64,000 nt of DNA from Okapia johnstoni (GCA_024291935.2 CM044315.1:53480385-53544384), one strand, 5' to 3'. Counted from the stretch's first letter, positions 1 through 12,142 are shown. Program-made: numbers and translations. Notes: generated from the letters alone by a model not told the origin.

Positions 1-1294
1 GTCTGATTCTTTGTGACCCCATGAATCACAGCATGCCAGGCCTCCCTGTCCATCACCAACTCCCGGAGTTTACCCAAACTCATGTCCATTGAGTTGGTGA
101 TGCCATCAAAACATCTCATCCTCTGTCATCCCCTTCTTCTTCTGCCCTCAGTCTTTCCCAGTATCAGGGTCTTTTCAAATGAGTCCAGTCTTCGCATGAG
201 GTGGCCAAAGTATTGGACTTTCAGCTTCAACATCAGTCCTTCCAATGAAAACCCAGGACTGATCTCCTTTAGGACTGGTTGGATCTCCTTGCAGTGCAAG
301 GGACTCTCAAGAGTCTTCTCCAACACCACAGTTCAAAAACATCAATTCTTCAGCACTCAGCTTTCTTTATAGTCCAACTCTCACATCCATACATGACTAC
401 TGGAAAAACCATAGCCTTGACTAGACAGACCTTTGTTGACAAATAATGTCTCTGCTTTTTAATATGCTGTCTAGTTTGGTCATAACTTTCCTTCCAAAGA
501 GTAAGCATCTTTTAATTTCATGGCTGCAATCACCATCTGCAGTGATTTTGGAGACCAAAACAATAAAGTCAGCCACTGTTTCCACTGTTTCCCCATCTAT
601 TTGCCAGGAAGTGATGGGACTGGATGCCATGATCTTAGTTTTCTGAATGTTAAGCTTCAAGCCAACTTTTTCACTCTCCTCTTTCACTTTCATCAAGAGG
701 CTCTTTAGTTCTTCTTCACTTTCTGCCAGAAGAGTGGCATCATCTGCATATTTGAGGTGACTGATATTTCTCCCAGCAATCTTGATTCCAGCTTGTACTT
801 CCTTCAGCCCAGCATTTTTCATGATGTACTCTGCATATAAGTTAAATAAGCAGGGTGACAATATACAGCCTTGACGTACTCCTTTTCCTATTTGGAACCA
901 GTCTGTTGTTCCATGTCCAGTTCTAACTGTTGCTTCCTGACCTGCATACAGGTTTATCAAGAGGCAGGTCAGGTGGTCTGGTATTCCCATCTCTTTCAGA
1001 ATTTTCCACAGTTTATTGTGATCCACACAGTCAAAGGCTTTGGCATAGTCAATAAAGCAGAAATCGATGTTTTTCTGAAACTCTTGCTTTTTCGATGATC
1101 CAGCAGATGTTGGCAGTTTGATCTCTGGTTCCTCTGCCTTTTCTAAAACCAGCCTGAACATCTGGAAGTTCACGGTTCAAGTATTGCTGAAGCCTGGCTT
1201 GGAGAATTTTGAGCATTACTTTACTAGTGTGTGAGATGAGTGCAATTGTGCGATATTTTGAACATTCTTTGGCATTGCCTTTCTTGGAGATTCT
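1..1294 (-). mobile_element. BovB LINE copy 1, cut by the window start
   Basis: RTE-clade retrotransposon lying 3' end first. The left edge begins inside the conserved 3' tail (tttgtgacccc near 10-20) shared with ruminant SINEs, so the outermost 3' repeats are outside the window. Moving right the sequence runs through the 3' untranslated part and then the reverse transcriptase, and stops at about 1294 just after the segment encoding the N-terminal side of the RT domain. It is therefore 5' truncated, as most BovB copies are. Frame breaks are present, so it is a dead copy. Confidence 0.93.
421..1294 (-). pseudogene. BovB reverse transcriptase remnant
   Basis: Minus-strand translation gives RT motifs in the correct order: FIDYAKAFDCVDHNKLW (palm motif with catalytic Asp), GVRQGCILSPCLFNLYAEYIM, and the catalytic YADD box, whose codons are at 739-750. 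The frame from 1173 down to 421 covers about 250 residues of a protein that is normally near 1,000 residues with an N-terminal APE endonuclease. A second overlapping frame (about 1290 to 1049) carries the upstream RT part, so a frameshift lies near 1075-1090. The endonuclease is absent because of 5' truncation. YADD is intact, but the gene cannot encode a working enzyme. Confidence 0.9.
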
Positions 1295-2731
1295 TACTAT
1301 TAAAAGGAACACAGTATGACCTGCCACCTCTCTTTCCACTTTCTAATTTTGAGTGACAGAACCTAAGTCCCTGTTCTAGTCTCAGCTGCAGGTAAGTATG
1401 GGAAATATTCTGAACTCTATATCCATTTTCATGCAGAATGGTACAAAAAGGAGATTAAAAGAAAGACTGAAGAAGCCAACTGGATCCATTACAGTTTGTA
1501 AGTGGCACAGTCAGGATTTGTCCACAAATAGAGTGATTTCAAGGTCAGAGTTTTACGGCTCAACCTTTCAAAGTGGATTTACAAGACTCTGCTATATTCT
1601 CCTTAATGAATTTTGTATGCTCTTCAGCATAAGCCACTAAGTTTAGAACTATACGGAAACAAGTCTGGGGGCACAGAGACCAATAAGTCTAGGCCCTCCA
1701 AAATAGTATCTGGTTTGAAAATTAGGAGGGGAAATATGGTTTACTGCTTAAAGAGAATTCTCGGCCATGCTCCATGGCTTGCTTTCTTTCCATCGCTAGC
1801 AAGGGCATGCAGGTGAATTTCTAGAGTGAGTAGCTGCAGTGTTTAGATAGTCCACTATCGTCACAGGATTTTTTGCCATACTTTATGCTTCTTCTCTTAG
1901 ATAACACTTGGCTGCAGTTTCTGGAGCAGGTGGCACTTGAGAATCAAAAATACCTTGAGGTAAGTGAACATCCCTCTGCTTGCAGCCTGGCCTATACAAA
2001 GAATGTTAAACTAGCAGGTGTCCACTCTCTGAAACAGTCTGCCCAGAAACCAAAAACAGATATTTATTTTTCATTAGGAAGTATATTTCTGGCTTTGAGG
2101 GATTAAGGAAAATTCCTGAAATATTAGCACTGTAAGGTACATTGCATGTGCAAGTGGACAAGGTGTCCCAAATTCCTGTCATATTGCAGAGATGGTACTG
2201 TCCAGACACTGTGGTATTTTCCCTTCTTTTTTCCTTCCAGAGAATATTAGACAGGTCTTTGTAGATGTTTTCTTTGTGCCTAGAATGCTGGCAGATTAAA
2301 GCACAGAAATTGGTGTCAGTCTTGCTAAAATCTTGTGTATGTTAATACTATATGTTCATACTGTTAATATGAATAATAAAATGCAAAAATAAACCCTTTC
2401 ATTTGGAGATCATTGAGGACAAAAAGTAGCCAGGAATAAGCATCTCTAGATCTTGTAAAAATAACTGATCTAATTAGACGTAACTTTAAAAACCATATAT
2501 AAGTTGATTTAGATTTGTGAAAAGAATGGGAATGAATTGTTCCACTGAGTTTTTAATGTTTGTTAGTAAAACTCACCAAGTAGATACAAAGTTAAGAAGA
2601 TGGAAGAAATAAATTAAATTCAGCATGGTTTAAAACACTATCACCTGTGTTTTGAGTCAAAGTATGCAGAAAACTACATTAGCATTTACTTGAGTTTTCA
2701 AAGCACCAATAATAATCTTAGATAAAATGCA
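1295..2731. other. unique AT-rich DNA
   Basis: No repeat family recognised. It holds the possible exon at 1901-1959. A good donor-like site (CAG followed by gtaagtat) is also present at 1391, but the sequence before it has stops in all three frames. Confidence 0.6.
1901..1959 (+). other. possible 59-bp host exon with strong splice sites
   Basis: A pyrimidine-rich tract ends in cttcttctcttag at 1900, and the segment is followed at 1960 by gtaagtg directly after GAG, a near-consensus donor. One frame, entered in phase with the first two bases completing a split codon, reads NTWLQFLEQVALENQKYLE. It has no stops and resembles a helical or coiled-coil segment. A second frame is also open and the third has a stop at once. 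I do not recognise the protein. In an AT-rich 64-kb window such a pair of sites can occur by chance (another is noted at 32910-32966), so this is a candidate only. Confidence 0.3.
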
Positions 2732-2740
2732 TTCTTAGAG

Positions 2741-3223
2741 GTTCAGTTCAGTTGCTTAGTCGTGTCAGACTCTTTGCAACCACATGGACTATAGCACGCC
2801 AGGCTTCCCTGTCCATCACCAATTCCCAGAGCTTGCTCAAACTCATGTCCATCCAACCATCTCTTCCTCTGTCATCCCCTTCTCCTCCCGCCTTCAGTCT
2901 TTCCAGCATCAGGGTCTTTTCCAATGAGTCAGTTCTTTACATCAGGTGGCCAAATTATTGGAGTTTCAGCTTCAGCATCCGTCCTTCCAATGAATATTCA
3001 GTACTGATTTCCTTTAGGATGGACTGGTTGGATCTCCTTGCAGTCCAAGTTACTCTCAAGAATCTTTTCCAACACCACAGTTCAAAAGCACAAGTTTTTG
3101 GTGCTCAGGTTTCTTTATAGCCAACTCTCACATCCATACATGACTGCTGGAAAGATGATAGCCTTGACTAGATGCACCTTTGTTGGCAAAGTAATGCCTC
3201 TGCTTTTTAATATGCTGTCTAGT
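2741..3223 (-). mobile_element. BovB LINE copy 2, 3' end only
   Basis: A 483-bp BovB 3' end that opens with gttcagttcag and the gtcagactctttgcaacc tail. It is flanked by a perfect 9-bp target duplication, ttcttagag, at 2732-2740 and 3224-3232, which fixes both ends. Relative to the other copies it lacks about 16-20 bases near 2850-2855, where ccat occurs on both sides of the missing part. It contains no meaningful coding sequence. Confidence 0.93.
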
Positions 3224-3412
3224 TTCTTAGAGATATATGGTACTAATATGTGTATATATATACAGATATATGGCAATGAATGGACTATTTTATTAAAACG
3301 TTTCAATTAATACTTTTATTTTTAGGATCAGTGGAAAAGCTTTATTAATTTCTCCTATGATGTGGATATAGTAGGATATTTTTGTTCTAGCTTATTGTTC
3401 CTAAAGAAATAA

Positions 3413-3814
3413 GTGGAAATAAATAACAAAAATAAACTCTCCGACATAAATCACAGCAGGATCCTCTATGACCCACCTCCCAGAGTAATGGAAATAAAAG
3501 CAAAAATAAACAAATGGGACCTAATTAAACTTAAAATCTTTTCCACAACGAAGGAAACTATAAGCAATATGAAAAGGCAGCCTTCAGAATGGGAGAAAAT
3601 AATAGCAAACAAAACAACTGACAAAGAATTAATCTCAAAAATATACAAGCAACTCCTGCAGCTCAATTCCAGAAAAATAAATGACCCAATCAAAAAATGG
3701 GCCAAAGAACTAAACAGACACTTCTCCAAAGAAGACATACAGATGGCTAACAAACACATGAAAAGATCTCAACATCACTCATTATCAGAGAAATGCAAAT
3801 CAAAACCACAATGA
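3413..3814 (+). pseudogene. L1 ORF2 C-terminal fragment
   Basis: Reads [20 protein letters not shown], then KWDLIKLK, then [32 protein letters not shown] blocks typical of the region between the RT and the C-terminal cysteine-rich part of L1 ORF2p. Compared with the copy at 58982-59371, a one-base deletion near 3768 shifts the frame soon after the HMKR block, and the frame ends at 3814. Endonuclease and RT core are missing through 5' truncation. Residues encoded before about 3433 are not L1. Confidence 0.85.
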
Positions 3815-4664
3815 GATACCATCTCTTGCAGGTCAGAATGACTGCTATCCAAAAATCTACAAACAATAAATGCTAGAGAGGGTGTGGAGAAAAGGGAACC
3901 CTCTTAAACTGTTGGTGGGAATGCAAACTAGTACAGCCACTATGGAGAACAGTGTGGGGATTCCTTAAAAAACTGGAAATAGAACTGCCATATGACCCAG
4001 CAATCCCACTGCTGGGCATATACACTGAGGAAACCAGAATTGAAAGAGACACGTGTACCCCAATGTTCATTGCAGCACTGTTTATAATAGCCAGGACATG
4101 AAAGCAACCTAGATGTCCATCAGCAGACGAATGGAAAAGAAAGCTGTGGTACATATACACAATGGAATATTACTCAGCCATTAAGGAGAATACATTTGAA
4201 TCAGTTCTAATGAGGTGGATGAAACTGGAGTCTATTATACAGAGTGAAGTAAGCCAGAAAGAAAAATACTGATACAGTATACTAACACATATGTATGGAA
4301 TTTAGAAAGATGGTAATGATAACCCTATATGTGAGACAGCCAAAGAGACACAGATATATAGAACAGTCTTTTGGACTCTGTGGGAGAAGGCGAGGGTGAG
4401 ATGATCTGAGAGAAAGCATTGAAACATGTATATTATCATATGTGAAACAGATCGCCAGTCCAGGTTCGATGCATGAGACAGGGTGCTCAGGGCTGGTGCA
4501 CTGGGATGACCCAGAGGGATCAGATGGGGAGGGAGGTGGGGGGGTGTTTAGGATGGGGAACACATGTAAACCCATGGCTTATTCATTTCAATGTATGTCA
4601 AGAAACACTACAATATTGTAAAGTAATTATCCTCCAATTAAAATAAATAAATTAAAAAAAAAAC
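3433..4664 (+). mobile_element. L1 LINE 3' end (ruminant L1)
   Basis: About 1.2 kb of L1 in sense orientation, starting abruptly inside ORF2 (5' truncated), passing through the ORF2 end and the G-rich 3' UTR around 4500-4560, and ending in an A-rich tail at 4655-4664. The same ORF2 stretch occurs in reverse orientation in the L1 at 58500-60227, which independently supports the family. I could not find a clean target duplication. Confidence 0.93.
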
Positions 4665-5546
4665 ATTTCACAAACTAGTCATTTCAGAATTTAAATGTTA
4701 ATCTCTATCAATTTATATAATTTAAATGCATTTTTAAGTGTTAAGCTGTTATTTGAAAGTCCATGTAAATACTCCACTTAAAGCAAACTAATTAAAATAA
4801 CTTCTTATTGTTAATGCATTTCTTTACTAAATCTCTTTGTGTATGTTTGTGTGTGTGCATATGTGATGCTAGGGTAGCATAATGTTGGGATATTTTATTT
4901 TCATGAAGCAGAAATTAAATTAACTGTGGTTAAAACTACTTTGAGCTGTTTTTATTCAACAAATATTTATCGATTATTTTCTGTGTACAAAAATGTGCCA
5001 ATGATTATCTAGCTAAATCACTCAGGTTGCATATAACTTTAAGAAATTCCAAATTGCTAAATCTGAGATTGTAATTTGGATGTTATTACTCACAATTCAA
5101 AGGAATCTGTGCTTTGCAAAGCAATTCTTTTAAAATGCCATGACTAATTCATTTGCTGCTTTACAGATCATGGTTACTTTCCAAAGAGATTTGATGGATA
5201 GATAGATACATTTTTAACTCAGAGTTGATGACTTTACTTTCCTTATAAATGATGTTTAATGTGCACAAAGTGAAAAAAAAAAGTGCAGAATGTGATACAA
5301 AAAATAGAAGTCTTACATCAACATTTCCCTCCATTGCACTTCCCAGAATGGGACTTTTATTACTGTGTTTATTTGTAGATTAGAAATATATATTATCCTT
5401 CTATTGAATCTTCAAACTGAGAACCATATTATAATACTAACCAGGATTGTTTCCTTGCTGACTTAACATGCGCTATCTGTTTTTAAGAGGCTGATTAAAT
5501 TTTGCTTAATTTTATTTTTTGTTAAAAAAATTTAACTGGTTAATTA
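4665..5546. other. unique AT-rich DNA
   Basis: No gene or clear repeat seen. A few short A runs and a short gata run near 5193-5205 are the only structure. Confidence 0.6.
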
Positions 5547-5745
5547 ATTAATTTATTTTTGGCCTTGCTAGGTCTTCATTGCTATGTGCAGGCTTTCTCT
5601 AGTTGAGGCCAGAGGGGGCTACTCTGTAGTTGCAATACGTGGGCTTAGTTACCCTGCAGCTGGTGGAATCATCCTGGACTAGGGATTGAAACTGTGTCCT
5701 ATTCATTGGCAGGTGGATTATTAACCACTGGATCTTCAGAGAAAA
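5547..5745 (-). mobile_element. CHR-type tRNA-derived SINE, degraded
   Basis: Reads in reverse as an artiodactyl CHR-family SINE. The tRNA-like head is on the right (aaccactggatct, and the split promoter block seen as gattgaaactgtgtcc), and the body toward the left has the ctagttgaggc and gggcttagttaccctgcagc blocks. A central part of the usual body is missing. Divergence is high, consistent with an element older than the Bov-tA copies. Confidence 0.75.
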
Positions 5746-7210
5746 CTATGCGTAATTTTAAATTTAGGTTACATATTAGAATAAAGTATATTTAACATAA
5801 AAATATCTAAAGCTTGAATATAATCCAGATTTTCTTAAGTGAAGTCCTATTACTAGTTGATTCCTACTTGTTCTCTTGACTTCATGGCTCTACATGTGTG
5901 TTTTCAGAACATTCTTACCACCCATATCACCATCAAGATAGCATGGCAGAAGGGTCAAGAGGTAAAACCTGCACCCTCAACACTCTAACTCCGTATTTGA
6001 AGTTCCTTCTCTTTAGTGGGTACCCCATACTTGATTGGGGTTATTCAGTGCATTTGCTCCTGGAGTACTTCCTGTATATGGCAGACATACTACCATCCCT
6101 GACATACTGACTAAAGGCCTCAAGCCTTCTCAGATAAATCAGCCAAAACTACCATCCTCCCCTACTCCCACTGTACACACTTTTCAAGTACTGTTCCCAT
6201 TTGAGACCCGGGTGTTTAACCTCCTTTGTCAGATTGTAATCTGCTCATGTCTGTTCTGTCCAGAAGCCATTGCTAGTTCCAGATTTAGTCGCACAAGTAA
6301 TATGCCCTGTATCCAGCTGCTACTATCCCAGTGTTCTTGACAAGATTAGAGACCCACATTGTTGAGGCCAGGCTGAAACTTTGAACAAAACTTTCCATAC
6401 AATAGGAGGAATAGAAGAGAGCTATAACATGAATAAACTTAAAACTTGCTGTTAGATATCACTATGAGATCTAATACCAACCACATTTCCTTGGGTCCAT
6501 TTAGGATATCTCAGTGTCTAACTTTTGATCTGTGAATTATGGTGGGAATTCTTATTCTTTTCAAGGAGATATTCATCGCAGCCCAGGACTGTGTGGCATT
6601 ATTCTATATGCTTAATGAAAAAGCATGTAAAAATAGAAAAGGCCAAAATCAGTGCATGGATCCCAGCTGCTCAAGAACTTACATTCCTGAGTTTGTCCTT
6701 TTGCTTTTCACTGGCATAACTAAAAGATTCACTCCAGGAAGTTTAGCAAAGCAAAAATGTGAACCAAAGGTAGTTCAAGTCTCTATATTTTACAATATGA
6801 AAGGAGCTTCCAGGTCTGGAAAGCCGGGTTTTCAAGATTCTACTGATCCTACTTTGCTATCAAAAGCAATAGTGACACATATGATACTACGTTTTCTTGT
6901 AAGACTCAACGTGGTCAAAATTTCAAGCTTTTCATGAGTACAGTACCTTATTTTTGCTGATAAAGGACAGATTTGATAAACTAGATGTGTGATTCTTCTG
7001 TGTGATCAGTTTACTCCAAAGGAATATGTGCTTCTGTACCTGAAGATGGAGGAAAGTAAAATAAGAATAAGGGATGTTTTCAAGCCTTTCTTGTTTTCTG
7101 TCTTTTAAAACAAAAGAACAGGGTTTTCTAGAATGTCTTCTCTCAATATTGCAAAGAAGTGAAAGGCTTGCTTCTAAATAAAAATCTGTTTTTGTTTATG
7201 TAATCATTTC
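5746..7210. other. unclassified DNA
   Basis: No gene recognised. 5930-6370 is somewhat richer in C and contains two open frames (5898-6110, 6035-6340) with no recognisable protein similarity. A 132-codon open frame at 6539-6937 also has no domain I can name and no supporting splice or promoter context, so I do not call it a gene. Confidence 0.5.
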
Positions 7211-7290
7211 TTTTTTATTGAAATATAGTTAATTTACAATGTTGTATTAGTTTCAAGTGTACAGCAAAGCAATTCAAATTCTTTGAAATG
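7211..7290 (-). mobile_element. old L1-type 3' UTR fragment
   Basis: The stretch tattgaaatatagttaattt followed by acaatgttgtattagtttca and tacagcaaag is the reverse of a common artiodactyl L1 3' end. A second copy of the family is at 60228-60440. Only about 80 bp remain. Confidence 0.6.
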
Positions 7291-7359
7291 TTCAGTGTGT
7301 TAGGCAGGGTTATTGAGGGGAATGAAACTGTATATACATATATATATGTACACATATAT

Positions 7360-7565
7360 ACTTCCCAAGTGGTGCAGCAGTAAAGAATCCACTTGCCAAT
7401 GCAGGAGATGCAAGAGATGCTAGTTCATTCCCTGGTCCAGGAAGATCCCCTGGAGAAGGGAATGGCAACCCATTCCAGTCTTCTTGCCTGGAGAATCCCA
7501 TGGACAGAAGAGCCTGGTGATCTACAATCCATGGGGTCACAAAAAGTCAGACATGACCAAGCACT

Positions 7566-7567
<2 letters not shown>
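7360..7567 (+). mobile_element. Bov-tA SINE
   Basis: Full-length ruminant SINE: tRNA-derived head from cttcccaagtggtgcagc, internal promoter region, body with gaagatcccctggagaag and gcctggagaatcccatgg, and a 3' part (ggggtcacaaaaagtcagac) homologous to the BovB 3' end, on which it depends for mobilisation. A dinucleotide run follows directly, a usual place for a microsatellite to grow. Confidence 0.93.

Positions 7568-7601
<34 letters not shown>
7568..7601 (+). repeat. (AC)17 microsatellite
   Basis: Uninterrupted AC dinucleotides immediately after the SINE 3' end. Likely length-polymorphic. Confidence 0.97.
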
Positions 7602-7603
<2 letters not shown>

Positions 7604-10140
7604 ATATACATAAATGTGTCTTAAAGCCCAATTGGAGGCATACAAAGTAGAAGGTGGTGGCAGTTGTGAAGACTGTGAAGGACTGTGCAAGAAGATGAAG
7701 CATGCTGAGGCCTGAAGTTGACTTCATTCTGGGTATACTTGTTTAGGTGTTCAGTTTGGGCATGGGTCTCTGAAGGCTAATGGTTTGATGTATTTGGAGG
7801 CATGGAGCTCTGCAATGGATTACATGTCTGTTTTCTGCACCTATATTACTTCCCATTTGAAGTAATGGGAACTGTGCCATATTGCAAATAGAAAGGGTTA
7901 ACAAGTCCCAAATCCACAGGATAAGCCCAAAGAAAAATTTCAGTTTGAGTTCAGGGGCAGTTTTCAGGCAACATCCTTCTTGTTCTTTGCTCTATTAAGG
8001 CCTCCAGCTGTTGGATGAAGCACAGCCACACTGTCTGTTGATTTAAATGTTAATCTTATCTTTTAAAAAATCTTTGTAGAAAATTCTAGAATATTATTTG
8101 ATCTAATATATGGCCACTGTGACTAGCCAAATTTATACATAAAACTAACCATCACCTTCAATAAGTTAATTCTGAACTTTTCAAGCATAAAAGTACATCT
8201 TACATTATTTTAGGATTAGATGTTTGTACATTAAAAAAAATAGTAGATATAGTTCACAGGGCTATATGGTAAATGTATAAGCATGATACAATAGCAGTAG
8301 TACCCTAATTAATAAGTCAGTCTGTGTGGTGCTGAGTTAACTTTAGTTTTAAGTATTATGTGAAGTTATCCTGGCTGAGACACTGACAGCTTGACGATAT
8401 TTGAAGAAAATGAAAGCCACCTAACTTTGAGAGGACAAATTCTACAGAACATCCAGGATTAAGTAGGGAAAGGTTGAAGTCTAAATTTGTTTAGAAAAAA
8501 GTAATTTGAGATACTAAAGTAGTGCAATTTCTTAGCTTTACTCTCATGTTCTTACCTACTTTTCTACTTACTATTTTCTTTTTCTCTGACATTGCTTCTA
8601 ATATTTTCCCTTTTCTCAATACACACACACCATATTTTTTCCTATAAACATCATTATCATCCATAACTCCACTCACCAAGAACAGCAACTGTAGATCTTA
8701 GTTCATCAACTCATGCATGCAACAAATAAACTTTATTTACCTTCTCAACTTTATTTGAACTTGTGATGTTGAGACACTACTCTATAAGCCCAGTTTTTCT
8801 TCTGTCTTTCACCAACTCCAAAGCTGAGTCACCATTTCAGAGCCTTATGTGACACCATGACTTAGGCTATTGGTTCAAATAGTGCTAGTAATAATAAATC
8901 CATACCCTAGTCCATGAAACTCTTGGGTCAAGCAGCTCTCTATACTTCTCTCTCTCCAGGCTGGCATTCTTGATTCTGTCTCCCCGTGGCCTATTTTTCC
9001 TAGATGTGTTGTGTGGCAGAGCTGAGTATGTAATACTGACTTTCCGGAGTGCTGAAGAATAAATACATTAAAATCCAAAACAGTAAGTGAAATATCAGAG
9101 ACTCATTCTGAGTCATTGCCTCAGATAGCTTGTTGCCAAAAAGAAGGAAAGATTAAAGAAAATTTTGGTGGGTTGGCCATGTAGTTGATGCTTAAAAGAA
9201 GGAACTTGAAGAAAAGGAAAAATTGAAAGGCAACACCTCAAAGTAGGGAGGGAGACATTTTGGAAGAGTTCCAATTTCCTCACAGAAAACCTATTTAAGA
9301 CATGAGCCGAGATTACCAACTATACTTTTGCTAAAGGTGGTGGTGAGTAGGGGAGTCGGGGGTGAGAAAAATATTTTCAGTGGGGGCACCATTTAAGTCT
9401 TAAGAAGAGAAATCAAGGGTATAAATATATTACCTATATCCTCCAGAAGTACTCCCCAAAGCTGAGACCCAAAACCTTCACATCTTTTCCAATAAACCAC
9501 CCTTAGTTGATGGGCTTTTTCAGGTAGAGGAGAAAGAAAACAGGCATGGAGGGTGAAAGACAGGCTGTGTAATCAGCAGCAAATTGAGAATGAGAGGTAT
9601 TCTTCAATGGTTGGGATGTTGCACACTGCCATTTCTTGCTCCTAGGAAGGACCCATTCTCTTTAATAACCTGCAGACTACTCTCTATCTTCTCTCTATTC
9701 CCTTTCAATCCAGATAATTTTTTCTTTTTTCCTCTGTTGTTCATCACTCAACACGTCCCTTTATCTATGTATGTCAATTCATGTACAGAGGTCATTCCTA
9801 CTTTATTATTAACAAAACAGTCCTCAAAATCATCTCTGTCTGCATATAGATTAGTCCTTACAAAATAAATGTTATCTGGATGCTATTCTGACTTCAAAAG
9901 CCCTTTGCTCATTCAAGTGAAAAATTGGATATTGCTTCTTAGAAGGAAAAAATTGATTCCCACCAGTATAACCCAGGTGGTAAAACCCTTGTTACTCCAT
10001 ATTCACATATAGGTATATTGTTAGTATTACCTTTTACATCTACTCCATTTTTTTTCATCACCTTTGCCACTCTCCTAGTTTAGATTTTAAATTACTTAAT
10101 GAAATAGTATCTTCTTTTAAGATGATAGCAGTGTCTTCTT
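7602..10140. other. unique AT-rich DNA
   Basis: About 2.5 kb without a recognisable gene or repeat. Open frames at 8491-8688 (minus) and 9584-9868 (plus) look like chance: low-complexity composition and no familiar motif. Confidence 0.55.
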
Positions 10141-10400
10141 CAGGCTTATTGATATATTATTGACACAAAAAATATGTAAGTTTAAGGTGTCCAATGCAAT
10201 GATTTGACATGAGTACATATTGATAAATGAGTTCCACAGTAAGGTAACAAAACTCTCCATCCATGCACATAGTTAATTTTTGTTTTGGTGGTGGTAATAT
10301 TTAAGGTCTCTTCTGACAACTTTCAAATGTGTAATATGGTACTCAATTATAGTCACAAGCTGTACATTCGAGCTCAAGAATTTATTAATCTTAGAGATGG
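10141..10400 (-). mobile_element. old mammalian L1 3' end (L1M class)
   Basis: Begins with a cttattgatatattattgac block, then aatatgtaagtttaaggtg and atttgacatgagtacatatt, and later taaggtctcttctgacaact. This is the reverse of the 3' UTR of an old mammalian L1. The copy at 62945-63167 has the same succession of blocks. Divergence is high. Confidence 0.75.
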
Positions 10401-10498
10401 AAATTTTGGGGAAATTATTTTCCAGTAAGAAAAAGTTATCTCCCTCAATGTTTATGCCCAATGGTCATATTCATATGCCCTTTGAATCAATGGGCATT

Positions 10499-12142
10499 CA
10501 GTTCAGTTCAATGGCTCTGTCATGTCTGACTCTTTGCGACCCCATGTACTGCAGCACGCTAGGCTTCCCTGTCCATTAGCAACTCCCGGCACTGGCTCAA
10601 ACTCATGTCCATCCAGTCGGTGATGCCATCCAACCATCTCATCCTCTGTCGTCCCCGTCTCATCCTGCCCTCAGTCTTTCCCAGCATCAGGGTCTTTTCC
10701 AGTGAGTCATATTTTGCATCAGGTGGCCAAAGTACTGGAGCTTCAGCATCAGCATCAGTCCTTCCAATGGATATTCAGGACTGATTTCCTTTAGGATGGA
10801 CTGGTTTGATCTCCTTGCAGTCCAAGGGACTCTCAAGAGTCTTCTCCAACACCACAGTTCAAAAGCATGAATTCTTTAGCACTCAGTGTTCTTTATGGTC
10901 CAACTCTCACATCTGTACATGACTACTGCAAAAGCGATAGCTTTGACTAGACGGACCTTTGTTGGCAAAGTAATGTCTCTGCTTTTTAATATGCTGTCTA
11001 GGTTTGTCATAGCTTTTCTTCCAAGAAACAAGCATCTTTTAATTTCATGGCTGCAGTCATCATCTGCAGTGATTTTGGAGCCCAAGAAAATAAAGTCTGT
11101 CTCTGTTTCCACTGTTTCCCCATCTATTTGCCATGAAGTGATGGTACCAGATGCCATGATCTTCGTATTTTCAATATTGAGTTTTAAGCCAGTCTTTTCA
11201 CTCTCCTCTTTCACTTTCATCAAGAAGCCCTTTAGTTCCTCGTCACTTTCTGCCATAAGGGTGGTGTCATCTGCATCTCTGAAATTACTGCTATTTCTCC
11301 CAGCAATCTTGATTCCAGCTTGTGCTTCATCCAGCCTGGCATTTCGCATGATATACTCTGAATATAAGTTAAATAAGCAGGATGACAATATACAGCCTTG
11401 ATGCACTCCTTTTCTAATTTGGAACCAGTCTGTTGTTCCATGTCCAGTTCTAACTGTTGCTTCTAGACCTCCATACAGATTTCTCAGGAGGCAGCTAAGG
11501 TGGCTTAGTATTCCCATCCCTTTAAGAATTTTCCACAGTTTGTTGTCATCCACACAGTCAAAGGCTTTGGTGTAGTCAATAAAACAGAAATAGATGTTTT
11601 TCTGGAACTCTCTTGCTTTTTCGATGATCCAACGGGGGTTGGCAATTTGATCTCTGGTTCCTCTGCCTTTTCTTAATCCAGCTTGAACATCTGAAAGTTC
11701 TCAGTTCACATATTGTTGAAGCCTGGCTTGAAGAATTTTGAGCATTACTTTACTAGCGTGTGAGATGAGTGCAATTGTGCGGTAGTTTGAACATTCTTTA
11801 GCATTGCCTTTCTTTGAGCTTGGAATGAAAGCTGACCTTTTCCAGTCCTTTGGCCACTGCTCAATTTTCCAAATTTGCTGGCATATTGAGTGCAACATTT
11901 TAACAGCATCATCTTTTAGGATTTGAAATAGCTCAACTGAAATTTCATCACCTCCACTAGCTTTGTTTGTAGTGATGCTTTCTAAGGCCCACTTGACTTC
12001 ACACTCCAGGATGTCTGGCTCTAGGTGAGTGATCACACCATTGTGGTTATATGGGTCACTGAGATCTTTTTTGTATAGTTCTTGTGTGTATTTGTGACAC
12101 CTCTTCTTAATATCTTCTATTTATGTTAGTTCTATACCATAG
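10499..12142 (-). mobile_element. BovB LINE copy 3
   Basis: A 1.64-kb BovB starting with cagttcagttcaatgg and the gactctttgcgaccccatg tail, running through the RT to the linker encoding the EDIKKRW-like region, and ending near 12142 where similarity to the other copies stops. The endonuclease is lost by 5' truncation. No convincing target duplication was found. Confidence 0.93.
10876..12036 (-). pseudogene. BovB reverse transcriptase remnant, active site altered
   Basis: Two minus frames (11553 to 10876 and 12036 to 11701) carry most of the RT: LFQILKDDAVKMLHSICQQI and SNYRTIALISHASKVMLKIL upstream, then KGVHQGCILSSCLFNLYSEY and the C-terminal part through SHEIKRCLFLGRK. The catalytic box reads DADD rather than YADD (codons at 11266-11277), so the tyrosine is replaced. 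The frames are separated by a shift and stop between about 11554 and 11700. The remnant is non-functional. Confidence 0.9.

Noticed and set aside
82..372. Plus-strand open frame across the BovB 3' end (and similar plus-strand frames at 2752-3120, 14453-14992, 38193-38531, 40904-41116)
   Set aside because: These are antisense readings of the BovB 3' region. They recur in copies because the DNA is repeated, not because a protein is encoded.
1356..1391. Strong donor-like site CAG/gtaagtat
   Set aside because: Stops in all three frames upstream and no convincing acceptor.
5908..5961. Possible 54-bp exon (tgttttcag acceptor, GAG/gtaaaa donor)
   Set aside because: The donor is weak and the open frames do not look like protein; chance is the simpler explanation.
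6539..6937. 132-codon open frame
   Set aside because: No recognisable domain and no splice or promoter context; a frame of this length can occur by chance in 64 kb.
7360..7567. tRNA gene suggested by the promoter-like blocks
   Set aside because: The blocks belong to the tRNA-derived head of a Bov-tA SINE; no complete cloverleaf is expected or seen.
10886..11401. 171-codon plus-strand open frame
   Set aside because: Antisense of the BovB reverse transcriptase in copy 3; the sense strand has the RT motifs.
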